Source: Limisphaerales bacterium
Lineage (GTDB): Bacteria > Verrucomicrobiota > Verrucomicrobiia > Limisphaerales > AAA164-E04
Reading direction: 5' to 3'
Length of the DNA: 59,547 nucleotides
Assembly (NCBI GenBank): GCA_024761205.1
Contig: JAMASS010000031.1
Location: 1 to 59,547, forward strand
Part shown: piece after piece, positions 8,991 to 18,102 of the stretch
How positions within the stretch are numbered: the first letter of the stretch is position 1
Layout: every line of letters begins with the position of its first letter
Made by a program: the position numbers and the translations under genes
The notes under the pieces: generated by a model
Database searches by the model: none
What the model was told of the DNA's origin: nothing
What the model saw: the letters and a program-made list of their open reading frames with translations, nothing else

Positions 8991-9400
8991 AGGCTATGCT
9001 AACGGCGTGCTCTACCAAAATGAATTTATCGACATATCCTATGCGACTAACACATTTGGTTTGAGATGCGGCATCATCACCGTCGACGAATACGTCCCCG
9101 GTTGGCACCTCAAGTTTAGCGAAGAAGATGTCGTCTTCGTCGAGGACTGCTACTTCGAGCGATGTCGGTCGACACAGTATTGCCTCCAACAGTCATTTCG
9201 TTACGTGTTTCGCCACAACACAGTCCGAGACCATTGCCATCATGGGCTGCCGTGGATGCTCACGGATCCAGAAGGTACGAAATCTGTCACAATCATTTTT
9301 CTGGTGGGATCGATACCGGGACGGAACACCACGACACACCTAGGCTAGCGGCAATCGTTTCGCCGCTGGAAGGCGCTCGATCTACATGAACATCGAAGGC
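8991..9400 (+). pseudogene. Right-handed parallel beta-helix protein remnant
   Basis: The pieces are spread over three frames: NGVLYQNEFIDISYATNTFG, then VVFVEDCYFERCR, then HSIASNS, RYVFRHNTVRD, AVDAHGSRRYEICHNHFSGG and finally a segment ending IYMNIEGGI. This alternation of short strands with Asn-rich turns is typical of secreted pectate-lyase-like beta-helix proteins. At least two frameshifts separate the parts, so it cannot be expressed as one chain. No start or signal peptide was found upstream. Confidence 0.6.
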
Positions 9401-9965
9401 GGGATCTGCGGGAGAAGCTGTTAGCTCTGGCGTCTAGAATCGAAGGACAATGTTCTTCCAAAAGGGACGAGACTACCACTTCAAGCGGAAATAGAGATAC
9501 CAACCCTATCCCCATCCTCACCCACTAAGATCAGACACCGTGAAACAATCCAACACGGATGAAAGCTCGACCGACCGCAAGCAACAGTCAGGTTGATAGA
9601 ATTTCGATTCAAGCCTCCGTGTATATATCTCAATTCATTGAGTCGTGTTCATCCTATTGACAACGCCTCCCGGAATCCTTTGGCGGCGCTGGACTCGCAC
9701 TTCGGGGAGGAAATTTTGAATTTGACGCCCAGTTGCCTGAGCGCAATGCCATGGCGGTGGGGGTTGCCGTCACAAGATCAAAATTCGGTTCCATGGCTAT
9801 GTTCAGAGTCTCAGATCAACGATATGCCTTGATGCGGATGATCCGCAGTGCTCTGATTTGCTTTGGCGTGGCACCTGCCGTTCTTCTCCTCCTCAGCCAG
9901 TGTCAGGCTGGTTTTTGTCATTGCCTCTTGTCAGTCCGTCACGTTTTCATGTGTGTTTGCTCGCG
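9401..9965. other. Decayed or non-coding stretch
   Basis: No coherent protein can be read. A frame joined to the next gene starts at 9858, but its first 36 codons lack family similarity. The region just before 9966 probably contains that gene's promoter; no strong -10/-35 pair is evident. Confidence 0.4.
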
Positions 9966-10988
9966 ATGATCCAAACAATGACCCAACCCAGAACGTTTGA
10001 CATTGGCTCCGAGGAAGCCTGGGATGCCACGCTTAATCCCGAGCGCGTGTTTTTCACCCTCAATCAGTCAGCGCAGAGCGAGATCAGGACATTTTTCAAC
10101 ACCCAGCCCGTTTTCGACAACTTGACCTCCATCAAACCGATTGAGACGATCGAGGTCCAACGGAACGAACTCCTGGAATGCACCGCTGAAGCAGACCGGC
10201 TGGAGGGCCAACTCACTTCCGGTGTTCGAATGGCCATTGTCCGCCCTGTGGACGACCTCTCATTTGAACAGCAACTAGCCGTCCCTTGGGTTCTAGGAAG
10301 CTTGCTCGGCGACTTGCTGGCGCAGAATAAGGCCGGTGACCGCGCCTATATCATTACCGATCAAGGAGGCAAGATGGAGCAAGGCGCACGTTACTCCCAA
10401 ACCAACCAAGGTGGTTCCTTTCACACCGACGGGGTCAATCTGAAGTCCGGCTACGATTACTTCCTCCTCAGTTGTATCGCTCCAGCGGCGGAAGGCGGCG
10501 AAAACATCCTGCTCAATGGCTTTACAGTTTTCGACGCGCTCCAGAAGAGTTCACCAGAAAGCCTGGGCTTGCTAAGTCGTGAATTGGTTTGGGAATACAA
10601 GGGAATCTATAAGGACAAGTTCTACCGTGAACCTATCGTCAAGATTCAGGCCGGCGAACTCATCTGGCGGTATCTCCGCAACTATATTGAAGAGGCGGCT
10701 CATAAAACCGGCGAATTACTCAGTGAGGAAACGATCACCGCGATGGATCGCCTTGATGCCGTGATGGACACCCCTGATATTCAATTCCGTTACACCCTCA
10801 AACCAGGTGAGACGGCCATCATCAATGATAAACAGATCTTTCACGGCCGCACCAGCTTCCACGACGCGATCGATGCGGTTTCATTGGAAGATTTTCTGCG
10901 CAGTAACGACCGCACACAGACAATCAAGCGCACCTACAGCCGCTTTTGGATCAATAAGCAGAATGGTGTAGAACCACGACCGAATTAG
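9966..10988 (+). CDS. TauD/TfdA-family Fe(II)/2-oxoglutarate dioxygenase
   Basis: A 340-residue non-haem iron dioxygenase. It should couple 2-oxoglutarate decarboxylation to hydroxylation or related oxidation of a small molecule in the cytosol. The iron-binding triad is visible: GGSFHTDGV supplies His and Asp (HxD), and NDKQIFHGRTSF supplies the distal His. Arg in RTYSRFWI, 80 residues later, would bind 2-oxoglutarate. The Asp of HxD is present, so it is not an SyrB2-type halogenase. ATG 9966 was chosen because the preceding codons lack similarity; ATG 9978 is an alternative. It is the only intact gene between decayed neighbours, including a PhzF remnant 54 bp downstream. Substrate unknown. 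Confidence 0.85.
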   Translation: MIQTMTQPRTFDIGSEEAWDATLNPERVFFTLNQSAQSEIRTFFNTQPVFDNLTSIKPIETIEVQRNELLECTAEADRLEGQLTSGVRMAIVRPVDDLSFEQQLAVPWVLGSLLGDLLAQNKAGDRAYIITDQGGKMEQGARYSQTNQGGSFHTDGVNLKSGYDYFLLSCIAPAAEGGENILLNGFTVFDALQKSSPESLGLLSRELVWEYKGIYKDKFYREPIVKIQAGELIWRYLRNYIEEAAHKTGELLSEETITAMDRLDAVMDTPDIQFRYTLKPGETAIINDKQIFHGRTSFHDAIDAVSLEDFLRSNDRTQTIKRTYSRFWINKQNGVEPRPN

Positions 10989-11042
10989 ATAGGTAAATCC
11001 TCTTTCACTTCGTGTTCTTAATGCCCTTTGTTGTTAATTCAA

Positions 11043-11795
11043 ATGAACCTACCGGTACCATATCTGTGACGTGTTCACGGACCGGCTCTTTGGCGGAAAT
11101 CAACTAGCCGTCCTGCCCGACGCCTGCGGTTTGGAAAGCGCCCAAATGCAACAAATCGCGCGCGAGTTCAACTTCTCGGAAACGACATTCGTCTTTCCGG
11201 CGGAAGCGGGCCTGGTTCCGATCACCATCGAAAGTACTCCCCCAAGCCGGCCTATGGTGCGAACTCCGAGCTCCGAGACATCTCGCATTGGGAAGGCCGG
11301 TTTCAGCGGACGTAGTCGTCCAGGCATTGTCGCTGCCGGTTGAAGCCATTGCCACCGGCGCCCATCCACCCCAAGTCGATTCTGTAGGCTTGCCGTTCCT
11401 AATCGCCGAACTACGAGAGCAGTCCGCCCTAGAGCGTGCAAACGTCAACCTCGATGAATTCGAAAACATCGCCAACTAGGGGATAACGCTCGATATTCAC
11501 GTCTATGTTAAGAGCAATGATGAATTCAATATTCACGCGCGGATGTTCACTCCATTCGATGGTGTGCCGGAAGATCCTGTGAGCGGCAGCGCGAACTGCG
11601 CTTTGGCAGGGATGCTGGCACACTACCATGCACTCAGGTCGAGCGAGTTCGAATGGTGTATCTCGCAGGAAGTAGAAATGGGCCGCTCCAGCACCCTCGG
11701 CGGCTCGCGCCGAAAAACAGGATGGGGAGGCAATATCCACTTGGATCGGAGGAACTTGTGTTCCGGTTAGCGAAAGAGTTCTCTATACTGACTAG
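11043..11795 (+). pseudogene. PhzF-family isomerase/epimerase pseudogene
   Basis: The start, ATG 11043 (MNLPV), shifts by one base into [20 protein letters not shown] and [17 protein letters not shown], the standard N-terminus of PhzF-like proteins. The middle is garbled and shortened. It resumes with [20 protein letters not shown], meets a TAG, continues GITLDIHVYV, and shows the diagnostic EDPVSGSANCALAGM. Another frameshift gives ISTWIGGTCVPVSERVLYTD before TAG 11795. At about 750 bp it is also shorter than the normal 850-900 bp. At least three frameshifts and one stop are present, so it is not functional. Confidence 0.85.
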
Positions 11796-11826
11796 CACTC
11801 GACCAAGCCACGACTCCCGGCAACTC

Positions 11827-12328
11827 ATGATCTATCCCCCTAAGTCCCACGAAGCGGCGGAAGCACCGTGTGCACTGCAGAAGGCAGAAGCCTGTGGAGC
11901 GCCGTTGCTCAGCGATTTGGCATTCCGCTCAAAAGCCTACTCGGGATATTCGCAAGACCTCATGAATGCCTGCCGCAGCCTGCCGCACCGAACTGACGCA
12001 TTCACTAGACGATGTTTGCAGCCACTTTTTCTACCTTGCGGAGGCGCATCACTCAGTTGTTGACTTCTACGCGCTTACGAAACTGTGCCTTGCGGCAGTC
12101 GAGTTGGAAGCCCTCTTCGTCGTTCCATCCTCTATCGGCAAAGGTTGCAGCCGCAAAATGATTGAACACGCGAAGAAAATCGAGGGACATAGGGGCTCAA
12201 AAGTCATAATTTAAGGCGATTCCAATGCTACGGATTTCTATCTTTCATCTGGTGGCAAACCAACACGCCGTCAGTTCGTCCAAGAACCGAGGGAGCCCGG
12301 TGCCAGCATTTTTGTGGCCTTGAGTTGA
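11827..12328 (+). pseudogene. GNAT-family N-acetyltransferase pseudogene
   Basis: ATG 11827 opens a frame with LLSDLAFRSKAYSGYSQDLM, the usual N-terminal helix of a GNAT family. After a frameshift near 11985 the sequence continues ELTHSLDDVCSHFFYLAE and LEALFVVPSSIGKGCSRKMI, in which the acetyl-CoA-binding pyrophosphate loop (Q/RxxGxG/A) is recognisable as SIGKGCS. An in-frame TAA at 12212-12214 interrupts KVII-GDSNATDFYLSSGG, the conserved C-terminal strand. Frame and stop defects make it inactive. Confidence 0.75.
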
Positions 12329-12839
12329 ATTTCGAAGCACCACCACAGAAGCAACCCAAAGCAGAAAAACAGAACCTAACTAGCACAGCCTAAGCTTCCG
12401 AAAGCTTATCAGGGCAGATGCTCTAGCAATCACCCGAGGATTCCAAAAAGCGCGTTTGATCCCGAGATTCATCGCATGGTGCCAACCTCCTAGCCATTTT
12501 AATGCGGATTATACACTTGATTTGGCGGCAAAAGTCTTTGCGGAATAGCAGGCATTGTCTACTCGGTCTCTCGCCGTCGCTTCGGAGGGAGCGGGAGTAA
12601 TCATCCAACGGCAAGCGGGATCGTTCCATAAAGCTTCGGCAAGGCCCGATCAAGCCGGTGCCGGAGAGATTTTCAATCGAGTGCTGCTCGCATCAATGCC
12701 GCCGACGGAAGGCCAAAATGCCCCTTCAATCTCGGGTGGCCAATCTCCGGCATGAACCATTGGTGACGCCGATAGCCACCCGGCATCACTAGACTGCGGC
12801 AGCGCAATTCTTCCGGCACGCCCGGGTTTAAGCGTGCAC
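12329..12839. other. Intergenic, with one near-palindrome
   Basis: No protein could be recognised. An 18-bp near-perfect palindrome lies at 12391-12408 (TAAGCTT-CCGA-AAGCTTA) and could be an operator or a short hairpin. The right part may contain the end of the neighbouring transposase remnant. Confidence 0.35.
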
Positions 12840-13500
12840 ACGCCATGATTGGTGTAACGTCCCATCACGGATGGTCGCTTTGTCTCATGCACGCCCGTTT
12901 TAGCATGGCCCAGAAGGATTCCACGCCGTTCGGGTGCACCGTGCCTCGCACGTATTCGGAGTGATTGATCTCCTTCATGGGCGAATCCCGCATAAGCCGC
13001 TGCCTTGTCCGTGCACCGCCCCCCGGAGCCGTGTGCTCAAATGACGAATCCTTGAAGCGCTGCCGAGGTGAGGCTCCCCGCCGCCTTCGTCCGAATCTGA
13101 TGCGTCGCCCGGTCTTTCCCGCCCCCCGCCCTCTCTTTTGCTCACGGTGCCCGCCATCCGGCGCCTTTAAGCGGCCTTCGGCGAGCGTTGCTCATGTTGG
13201 CCTGTTTCCCCCGCTGAAGTAAGTTTCATCCGCCTCAGCCCGTGCCGGAGAACGGGGCGTCCTTGCCTTCGCGCGGCCTAAGCTTGACGCAGGCGATGGA
13301 GCATGAAACAGGCGGTCTTTTGGCCTATACTTGCGCTTCAAACACACTTGGCGGCCGCTGTCTCAAGTGGGTGGACATATTCATCAGCTCGATGACTGTG
13401 ACACTGTCGGCGGCATCCCTTTTTCCCGGTGTTCTACGCCGGTGGACTCGCCTCATGCCAGCAGCAAATCCAAGACGGCACGCCAAACTGTGATATAATC
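12840..13500 (-). mobile_element. IS1595/ISXO2-like transposase remnant
   Basis: On the minus strand, pieces of an ISXO2-like transposase appear in order but in different frames. KTACFMLHRLRQA matches the KTAWxMLHRIR helix, and ADETYFSGGN matches the VDETYxGG motif with the first catalytic Asp. GRCTDKAAAYAGF matches the TDxxxAYxGL strand with the second Asp. MKEINHSEYVRG and VHPNGVESFWAMLKR match the NHSxxEYVRG and TNGIESFWALLKR motifs, the latter with the catalytic Glu. Several frameshifts separate them, so the element is dead. Terminal inverted repeats were not identified. Confidence 0.65.
13491..13499 (+). promoter_or_regulatory. Putative extended -10 promoter of tyrS
   Basis: TGATATAAT is a perfect extended -10 box (TGn plus TATAAT). 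Transcription would start near 13506, about 38 bases before the tyrS ATG. No convincing -35 box is present, which is tolerated with an extended -10. No T-box leader is evident in so short a leader. Confidence 0.5.
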
Positions 13501-13543
13501 CCCTATTGATTTCGTCTCGCACCCGCCGCAGAATCCCGCCTCA

Positions 13544-14821
13544 ATGAGCGGCGTCTTGGATGAATTACGTTGGCGCGGACTGATCGAAAACACGACCGAC
13601 GAGGAGGCTTTGGCCAAGCAATTAGCGACGTCCACGACCCTCTATTGTGGATTCGACCCCACGGCCGATAGCCTCCACGTGGGCAATTTGGTGCCCCTCC
13701 TGGTCCTCAGACGATTTCAACTCCACGGCCACTCACCGATCGCCTTGGCCGGTGGAGCGACCGGTTCCATTGGCGATCCCAGCGGTAAATCCGCCGAGCG
13801 ACAGCTCCTAGCCCGCGAGACACTCGAGGAGAATATCGCCAAAGTCAAAGTTCAGCTTGCGCGACTGCTCAATTTCGAAACCACAACCAATCCGGCCCAG
13901 CTGCTCGATAACGCCACTTGGACTGCCGATGTGAGCTACCTCGATTTCCTTCGGGACATCGGTAAGCATTTTTCCGTTACCATGATGGTTGCCAAGGAAA
14001 GTGTGCGCACCAGGATGCAAGACCGAGAATCCGGCATCAGCTATACCGAGTTCAGTTACATGTTGCTTCAAGCCTTTGATTTCTATCACCTGCGAGCCAA
14101 TTACAATTGCGCCCTTCAGATCGGGGGCAGCGAACAGTGGGGCAACATCACAGCTGGTATTGATCTCAGTCGCAAAAAGCTCGGCGCAACGATCTTCGGA
14201 CTTACTCTGCCCCTGATCACGAACTCCGATGGTTCGAAGTTCGGGAAAACAGCTGCGGGTGCTGTTTGGCTCGATCCAAATAAAACAAGTGTCTATCGGT
14301 TCTACCAATTCTGGATCCGGACCGACGATCGCGACGCCATCCGTTATCTCAAGTATTTTACCTTTCTTTCTCAGGAAGCGATCCGAGAGCTCGAGGTCAA
14401 ACAGAATGAAGCGCCAGAGCGAAGGATTGCTCAAAAGGCCCTTGCTAAGCAAATGACCACGCTAATCCACGGCGAAGCCGCCACCCAAGAAGCGGTGAAA
14501 GCCAGCGAAATTCTCTTCGGTGGCGATTTGGACGGGATCACCGAAACGACTTTCAACGACATCATCAATGAGGTTCCGTCCATCGTGATTTCCAAGGCGA
14601 ACCTGAATCAGTCGTATTCCCTTGCGGACCTGGTGGTTGAAGCCAAACTCTGTCCCTCAAAGGGACAAGCAAGAAAAGACATCGCCGGTGGTGGCATTAA
14701 CCTCAACAACGTCCGTCAATCCGACCCCCGAAAGATCGTGGCTTCAAAGGATCTTTTATTCGACCGCTTCATCCTGCTTCGTAAGGGCAAGAAGAACTAC
14801 ACATTGGCCAGTTTCGAATAG
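13544..14821 (+). CDS. tyrS: Tyrosyl-tRNA synthetase
   Basis: A class I aminoacyl-tRNA synthetase that charges tRNA-Tyr, 425 residues as in the bacterial family. The HIGH-type motif is HVGN at residues 45-48 after YCGFDPTADSL. The tyrosine-binding QIGGSEQWGNI segment is present, and the KMSKS-type loop appears as KFGKT after SDGS near residue 232. An S4 RNA-binding domain forms the C-terminus (about 355-420, with SLADLVVEAKLCPSKGQARK). ATG 13544 is preceded by an extended -10 promoter. The coding strand is C-rich, unlike the sugar genes at the left. Confidence 0.97.
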   Translation: MSGVLDELRWRGLIENTTDEEALAKQLATSTTLYCGFDPTADSLHVGNLVPLLVLRRFQLHGHSPIALAGGATGSIGDPSGKSAERQLLARETLEENIAKVKVQLARLLNFETTTNPAQLLDNATWTADVSYLDFLRDIGKHFSVTMMVAKESVRTRMQDRESGISYTEFSYMLLQAFDFYHLRANYNCALQIGGSEQWGNITAGIDLSRKKLGATIFGLTLPLITNSDGSKFGKTAAGAVWLDPNKTSVYRFYQFWIRTDDRDAIRYLKYFTFLSQEAIRELEVKQNEAPERRIAQKALAKQMTTLIHGEAATQEAVKASEILFGGDLDGITETTFNDIINEVPSIVISKANLNQSYSLADLVVEAKLCPSKGQARKDIAGGGINLNNVRQSDPRKIVASKDLLFDRFILLRKGKKNYTLASFE

Positions 14822-14822
14822 A

Positions 14823-14885
14823 GGACGGGCCCGTCTTCCACACAATAACGGGATCGCATGCCTTCGTTTGTCTTAGGACGAAGGC
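14823..14885 (+). terminator. Possible hairpins downstream of tyrS
   Basis: GACGGGCCCGTC is a perfect 12-bp palindrome (14824-14835) immediately after the tyrS stop. A second stem, GCCTTCGT (14860-14867) with ACGAAGGC (14878-14885), has a 10-nt loop. Neither is followed by a clear U run, so intrinsic termination is uncertain. Confidence 0.35.
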
Positions 14886-15660
14886 CCCACAAGCACCCAA
14901 CCCTCTATGAAATCTGAATGTAGAGACGGAGGGGCAACAGGGCGTTGGCACGATTGGGCGGCTGGGGGCTTTGGGTTTCGTTGATTCCTTCGTTCCTTGG
15001 TTATTTCGTCCTTCGTCATTGGCTGGCACCATAATCCGGTGATAGATTCAGACTAGTTGTCAGGGTGAAGCCGCTCCATCGCTTGCTCATAAACCTGGTG
15101 ACCTGGCAAGGTCATAGGCAACTGAAAATGACCGACGCTATGAGGTTACACACCAGAAAGGGGCCGATTCGATGAACGGGCGGCAGGGCGCGGGATTTTG
15201 CAAGCGGGGCCGGGCGCGATGAGTGGAGGAGCCGCGGTCCACGAAGCGAGACGAAGAACAGTTTCCCGACGGCTGGCTCAGTAGGACCGTGAAGGGCTGG
15301 AAGATCGCTCAAACGGGCGCCGCCCCTAGGGCAACCGGAGTGTTGAAAGAATAGCGAGAGGAGAAGCTTGGGGAAGTTCCCCCAAGCCTACGGATTCCCC
15401 GCTCCGCCCCACGGCATTGAATAGCCCCAAAAAGCACAGTCCCTGCCATTGGCGTGATTTGTCACTTATGTCCTTGATGGCTAACCTTATGAGGTTCCCG
15501 CTCTATTGCAGAGCCCCTTTGTCGCAGTCCCCTCCTCCCCGTTCCATCGCGTCCCTTTTCAAATCACACTGCCAGTTTCCAGTGTCAGACCCGCCGCAAA
15601 CAAATATCATTGCCAGGCTTGGCAAACATCCCGTTCAATTCGACACTCATATAAGCCTTT
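14886..15660. other. Intergenic, no gene recognised
   Basis: About 775 bp without a supportable gene. The centre (15120-15420) is GC-rich with small frames on both strands but no family resemblance. It may be a dispersed repeat or a decayed gene. The last part should hold the promoter of the kinase-like gene at 15661. Confidence 0.35.
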
Positions 15661-16899
15661 ATGAACCCATCGACTTCGCAACCTGCTGCGGAAGCTCCAA
15701 CCGAAGACGCGATCACCATAGCCGCGCCACCCTCTGATCCGGAACTAGAGATCAAAGATGCCCAGTTAATCTTCAATTCGGTTTGGAGCGAAATGGAATC
15801 GGACTTCGGCAAAGAGAATCTACGCTTTGCCAAGGAACTCATCCTTCTTGGCGGCGCGCCCGGGGCTGGCAAAAGCACCCAAATGAAATTCATCCTCAAT
15901 GCTCGCGGACTAACTTGCGACTCCATCGTAGTCAGTTCGTTGTTAAACAGCCCAGAGGCGGAAAAGATCAAAAACCAGGGTGGCATGGTCGGAGATCGCG
16001 AGGTCATCGGCTTGGTCTTCCGCAAACTGCTCGATGAGGCATATCGAGACGGCGCTGTTCTTGACGGTTTTCCGCGAACCAAAGTACAGGTCGAGTGCCT
16101 CAAGCTGCTCGTATCGAGGATGAAACAACTCCGACATGAATACTATGACACCCCGTTACGGATCCATTTTCGCCAACCAACCGTTCACGTCATGGTCCTC
16201 TTCGTCGACGAAACCACCAGTATCGAGCGGCAACTAAAACGGGGCCAGGAAATCGAACGCCAAAATCAAAAAGCCCGCGCTTCAGGGATCGGTGAAATCG
16301 AGACCCGCTCCACAGACCTTGATCCGGAAGCGGCACGGCATCGCTACCGCGTTTTCAAGGAGAAAACTTGGGACGCCCTCCAATCGCTGAAGCAAACCTA
16401 CTTCTACCACTTCATCAACGCCCAATGCTCGATCGAAGAAGTCGAACAAAACATCTTGAGCGAATTGCGTTACCAGAGTTCTCTCGAGTTGAATCCGCAA
16501 ACCTTCGACCAGCTCCGCCCCCTGCCGCTCGCCAGCGATATTGTTGTCCATGCCCGCCAAGATCTAGTCAAACGATTGGACAATTACGAGATCAACCACG
16601 GGAAGTTGTTCCATCAAATCATTGAGTTGATCGAACGAAAAATCATGCCCGTCGTGATACGACACGCGATCTCGGGCATCGCTTCGGTCAACACCGAAGA
16701 TCCCGTCCTAAATGATCCCGACGCCTTGGTGATGCTCATCGACATTTTCTCCGAGCGCGGTTACCATGCCGTGATTGATCTTCACAAGATCGAGATCCCG
16801 GAACAGATCGATCTCGAAACCGGTAAGATCACTTGCCGCACCAAGCAGGTCTATCGGATCACCATACGTTTCGCAGGCTCTGAGATCAGACGTGGGTAG
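15661..16899 (+). CDS. Adenylate-kinase-like protein with N- and C-terminal extensions
   Basis: A 412-residue protein, almost twice the length of adenylate kinase. Residues 1-58 are an Ala/Pro/Ser-rich lead. The P-loop is GGAPGAGKST (64-73), followed by an NMP-binding region (SIVVSSLLNSPE) and the family signature DGFPRT (135-140). The arginine-bearing segment after the P-loop lid (ERQLKRGQEIER) is retained. There is no Cys4 zinc lid. Residues from about 285 to the end form an extra domain of unknown function with predicted helices and strands. It may phosphorylate a nucleoside monophosphate, but the added regions suggest a specialised role. It begins at ATG 15661 with no strong ribosome binding site. 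Confidence 0.75.
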   Translation: MNPSTSQPAAEAPTEDAITIAAPPSDPELEIKDAQLIFNSVWSEMESDFGKENLRFAKELILLGGAPGAGKSTQMKFILNARGLTCDSIVVSSLLNSPEAEKIKNQGGMVGDREVIGLVFRKLLDEAYRDGAVLDGFPRTKVQVECLKLLVSRMKQLRHEYYDTPLRIHFRQPTVHVMVLFVDETTSIERQLKRGQEIERQNQKARASGIGEIETRSTDLDPEAARHRYRVFKEKTWDALQSLKQTYFYHFINAQCSIEEVEQNILSELRYQSSLELNPQTFDQLRPLPLASDIVVHARQDLVKRLDNYEINHGKLFHQIIELIERKIMPVVIRHAISGIASVNTEDPVLNDPDALVMLIDIFSERGYHAVIDLHKIEIPEQIDLETGKITCRTKQVYRITIRFAGSEIRRG

Positions 16900-16924
16900 C
16901 CCCAATCCCTTTTGGCAAACCTTT

Positions 16925-17284
16925 ATGAACGAAAACGTTTTCAAAAAGCTCGACCATTTCAAGGATGAGGTTGAAGAACTCACCAACCGCACCCTTCCAG
17001 ACGAGCAAAGCGTTCCCGGGGCAACCCTTCACCAACACCTCAAAACAATTCATCAGAAACTCGCCCGAATCGAGACCGCAATATTCCTCAGGCTTCCCAA
17101 AGAAACTCAAGAACGACCTACTAGCCGCACGCAAAGAGCAGTGCCCGTGAGCACTAGACACTGCCGCCTTGCCCCGCTACTGAATCCGCCTGTACCAAAG
17201 ATTTACTCTCAGCTGACTCCATGCTCTCACAACGGCAGACCAAAGCAGCGAATGATTGCCGCACTCCAAGACGCTGCTGCGTGA
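16925..17284 (+). CDS. Small hypothetical protein
   Basis: A 119-codon frame that starts 25 bp after the kinase-like gene, so it may be co-transcribed. The first 60 residues (MNENVFKKLDHFKDEVEELT onward) look like a genuine amphipathic helical, possibly coiled-coil, protein. The remaining part is rich in Pro, Arg and Ser, with no regular pattern, and may be readthrough after a lost stop or a frameshift near 17110. No family recognised. Confidence 0.4.
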   Translation: MNENVFKKLDHFKDEVEELTNRTLPDEQSVPGATLHQHLKTIHQKLARIETAIFLRLPKETQERPTSRTQRAVPVSTRHCRLAPLLNPPVPKIYSQLTPCSHNGRPKQRMIAALQDAAA

Positions 17285-18102
17285 ACGCGGGCGTGAGATT
17301 TGCCGGCAGGTTTTGGAAATGACAGAGGTGTTGGCGGTGAGCCCCAAAGGGCTGCGCCCGCCAACGAACCATGAACCGGAAGGAATCCTCTCTGGACGCC
17401 AAAGGCCGCCGCCCAACAAGCGGAGCCGATCCAGCCCAGCGTTGGCGTCCTCGTCGAGGATTGCGTTTGTTTGCCCTCGGGATCGGTTCCGCCACCGCCC
17501 GCGCGCACGGAGAGCCGCGCCCGACCTCCTCAGAGTGGGCGGTCGGACAACAGGCCATCGCCCAACAAGTCCAGGCTAGTTGCACGGGCCAAGTGCATGA
17601 TCCCCCCGGCAGCCCCAAGGCCCGCTGGTCCAGCCTCGAGCGCCCCGCCTCCTCAAACCCCAAGCCCGGAAGAAGGCCATTGCGGCGGCCAGACGCTAGC
17701 CATCGAAAAGCAAGGTTGCCGGCAGGCGCGTTCCAAGGGTAGCGGCGGCTCGTCCAGTGCACTGAACGCCAGGCCCACCTCCGGTTCGATTTTGAGATTG
17801 GGGCCGGTTTCGCGGCCCTTTAGCCGCAATCGGACGAGCCGAGCCGGAGGCTGACATCTCTGGGCGCGCATTCCCCCTGCCCAAGGCAGACCGCGCGGTC
17901 CCAAGGACTCGCAAGGCATTGGCGCCGAGCAGAGGAACCTCGACCTCCCGGCTCACGGAGTGATCGGAAGGACCAACGAACACGGAGAAACCAGCGGAAC
18001 AATTCAACGCTCAGAGCCGTGCAGCGATGTTTCGACGCTTTTTCCTCCCCGGCTATAAGAACGGAGCCAACGCTTCTGATGATCGGTCCTCAGAAAAACG
18101 AA
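17285..18102. other. GC-rich intergenic, no gene recognised
   Basis: More than 800 bp with overlapping frames on both strands, typical of very GC-rich non-coding DNA. On the minus strand, the segment ending near 17160 and beginning near 17290 reads like the 'SSVLECGNHSLLW' shadow ORFs that come from short dispersed repeats in some Verrucomicrobia genomes; this is a recollection, not a search result. A minus-strand segment around 17900-18000 (EVEVPLLGANALRVLG) could be a remnant of a longer protein, but I cannot name it. Confidence 0.3.

Noticed and set aside
7374-9000. An integrated prophage or genomic island at tRNA-Leu
   Set aside because: No integrase gene and no duplicate of the tRNA 3' end were seen; the Dam remnant alone is not enough.
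9858-9965. An N-terminal extension of the dioxygenase
   Set aside because: The 36 codons show no similarity to the family and overlap the decayed region; ATG 9966 fits better.
7256-13500. A dif site for XerCD in the skew-switch region
   Set aside because: Candidates such as the segment near 12502 (AATGCGGATTATACACTTG) match only one arm; the conserved XerD arm was not found.
15112-15312. A 66-residue minus-strand gene
   Set aside because: No ribosome binding site and no family-like pattern; Pro/Ser/Arg-rich composition is typical of chance frames in GC-rich DNA.
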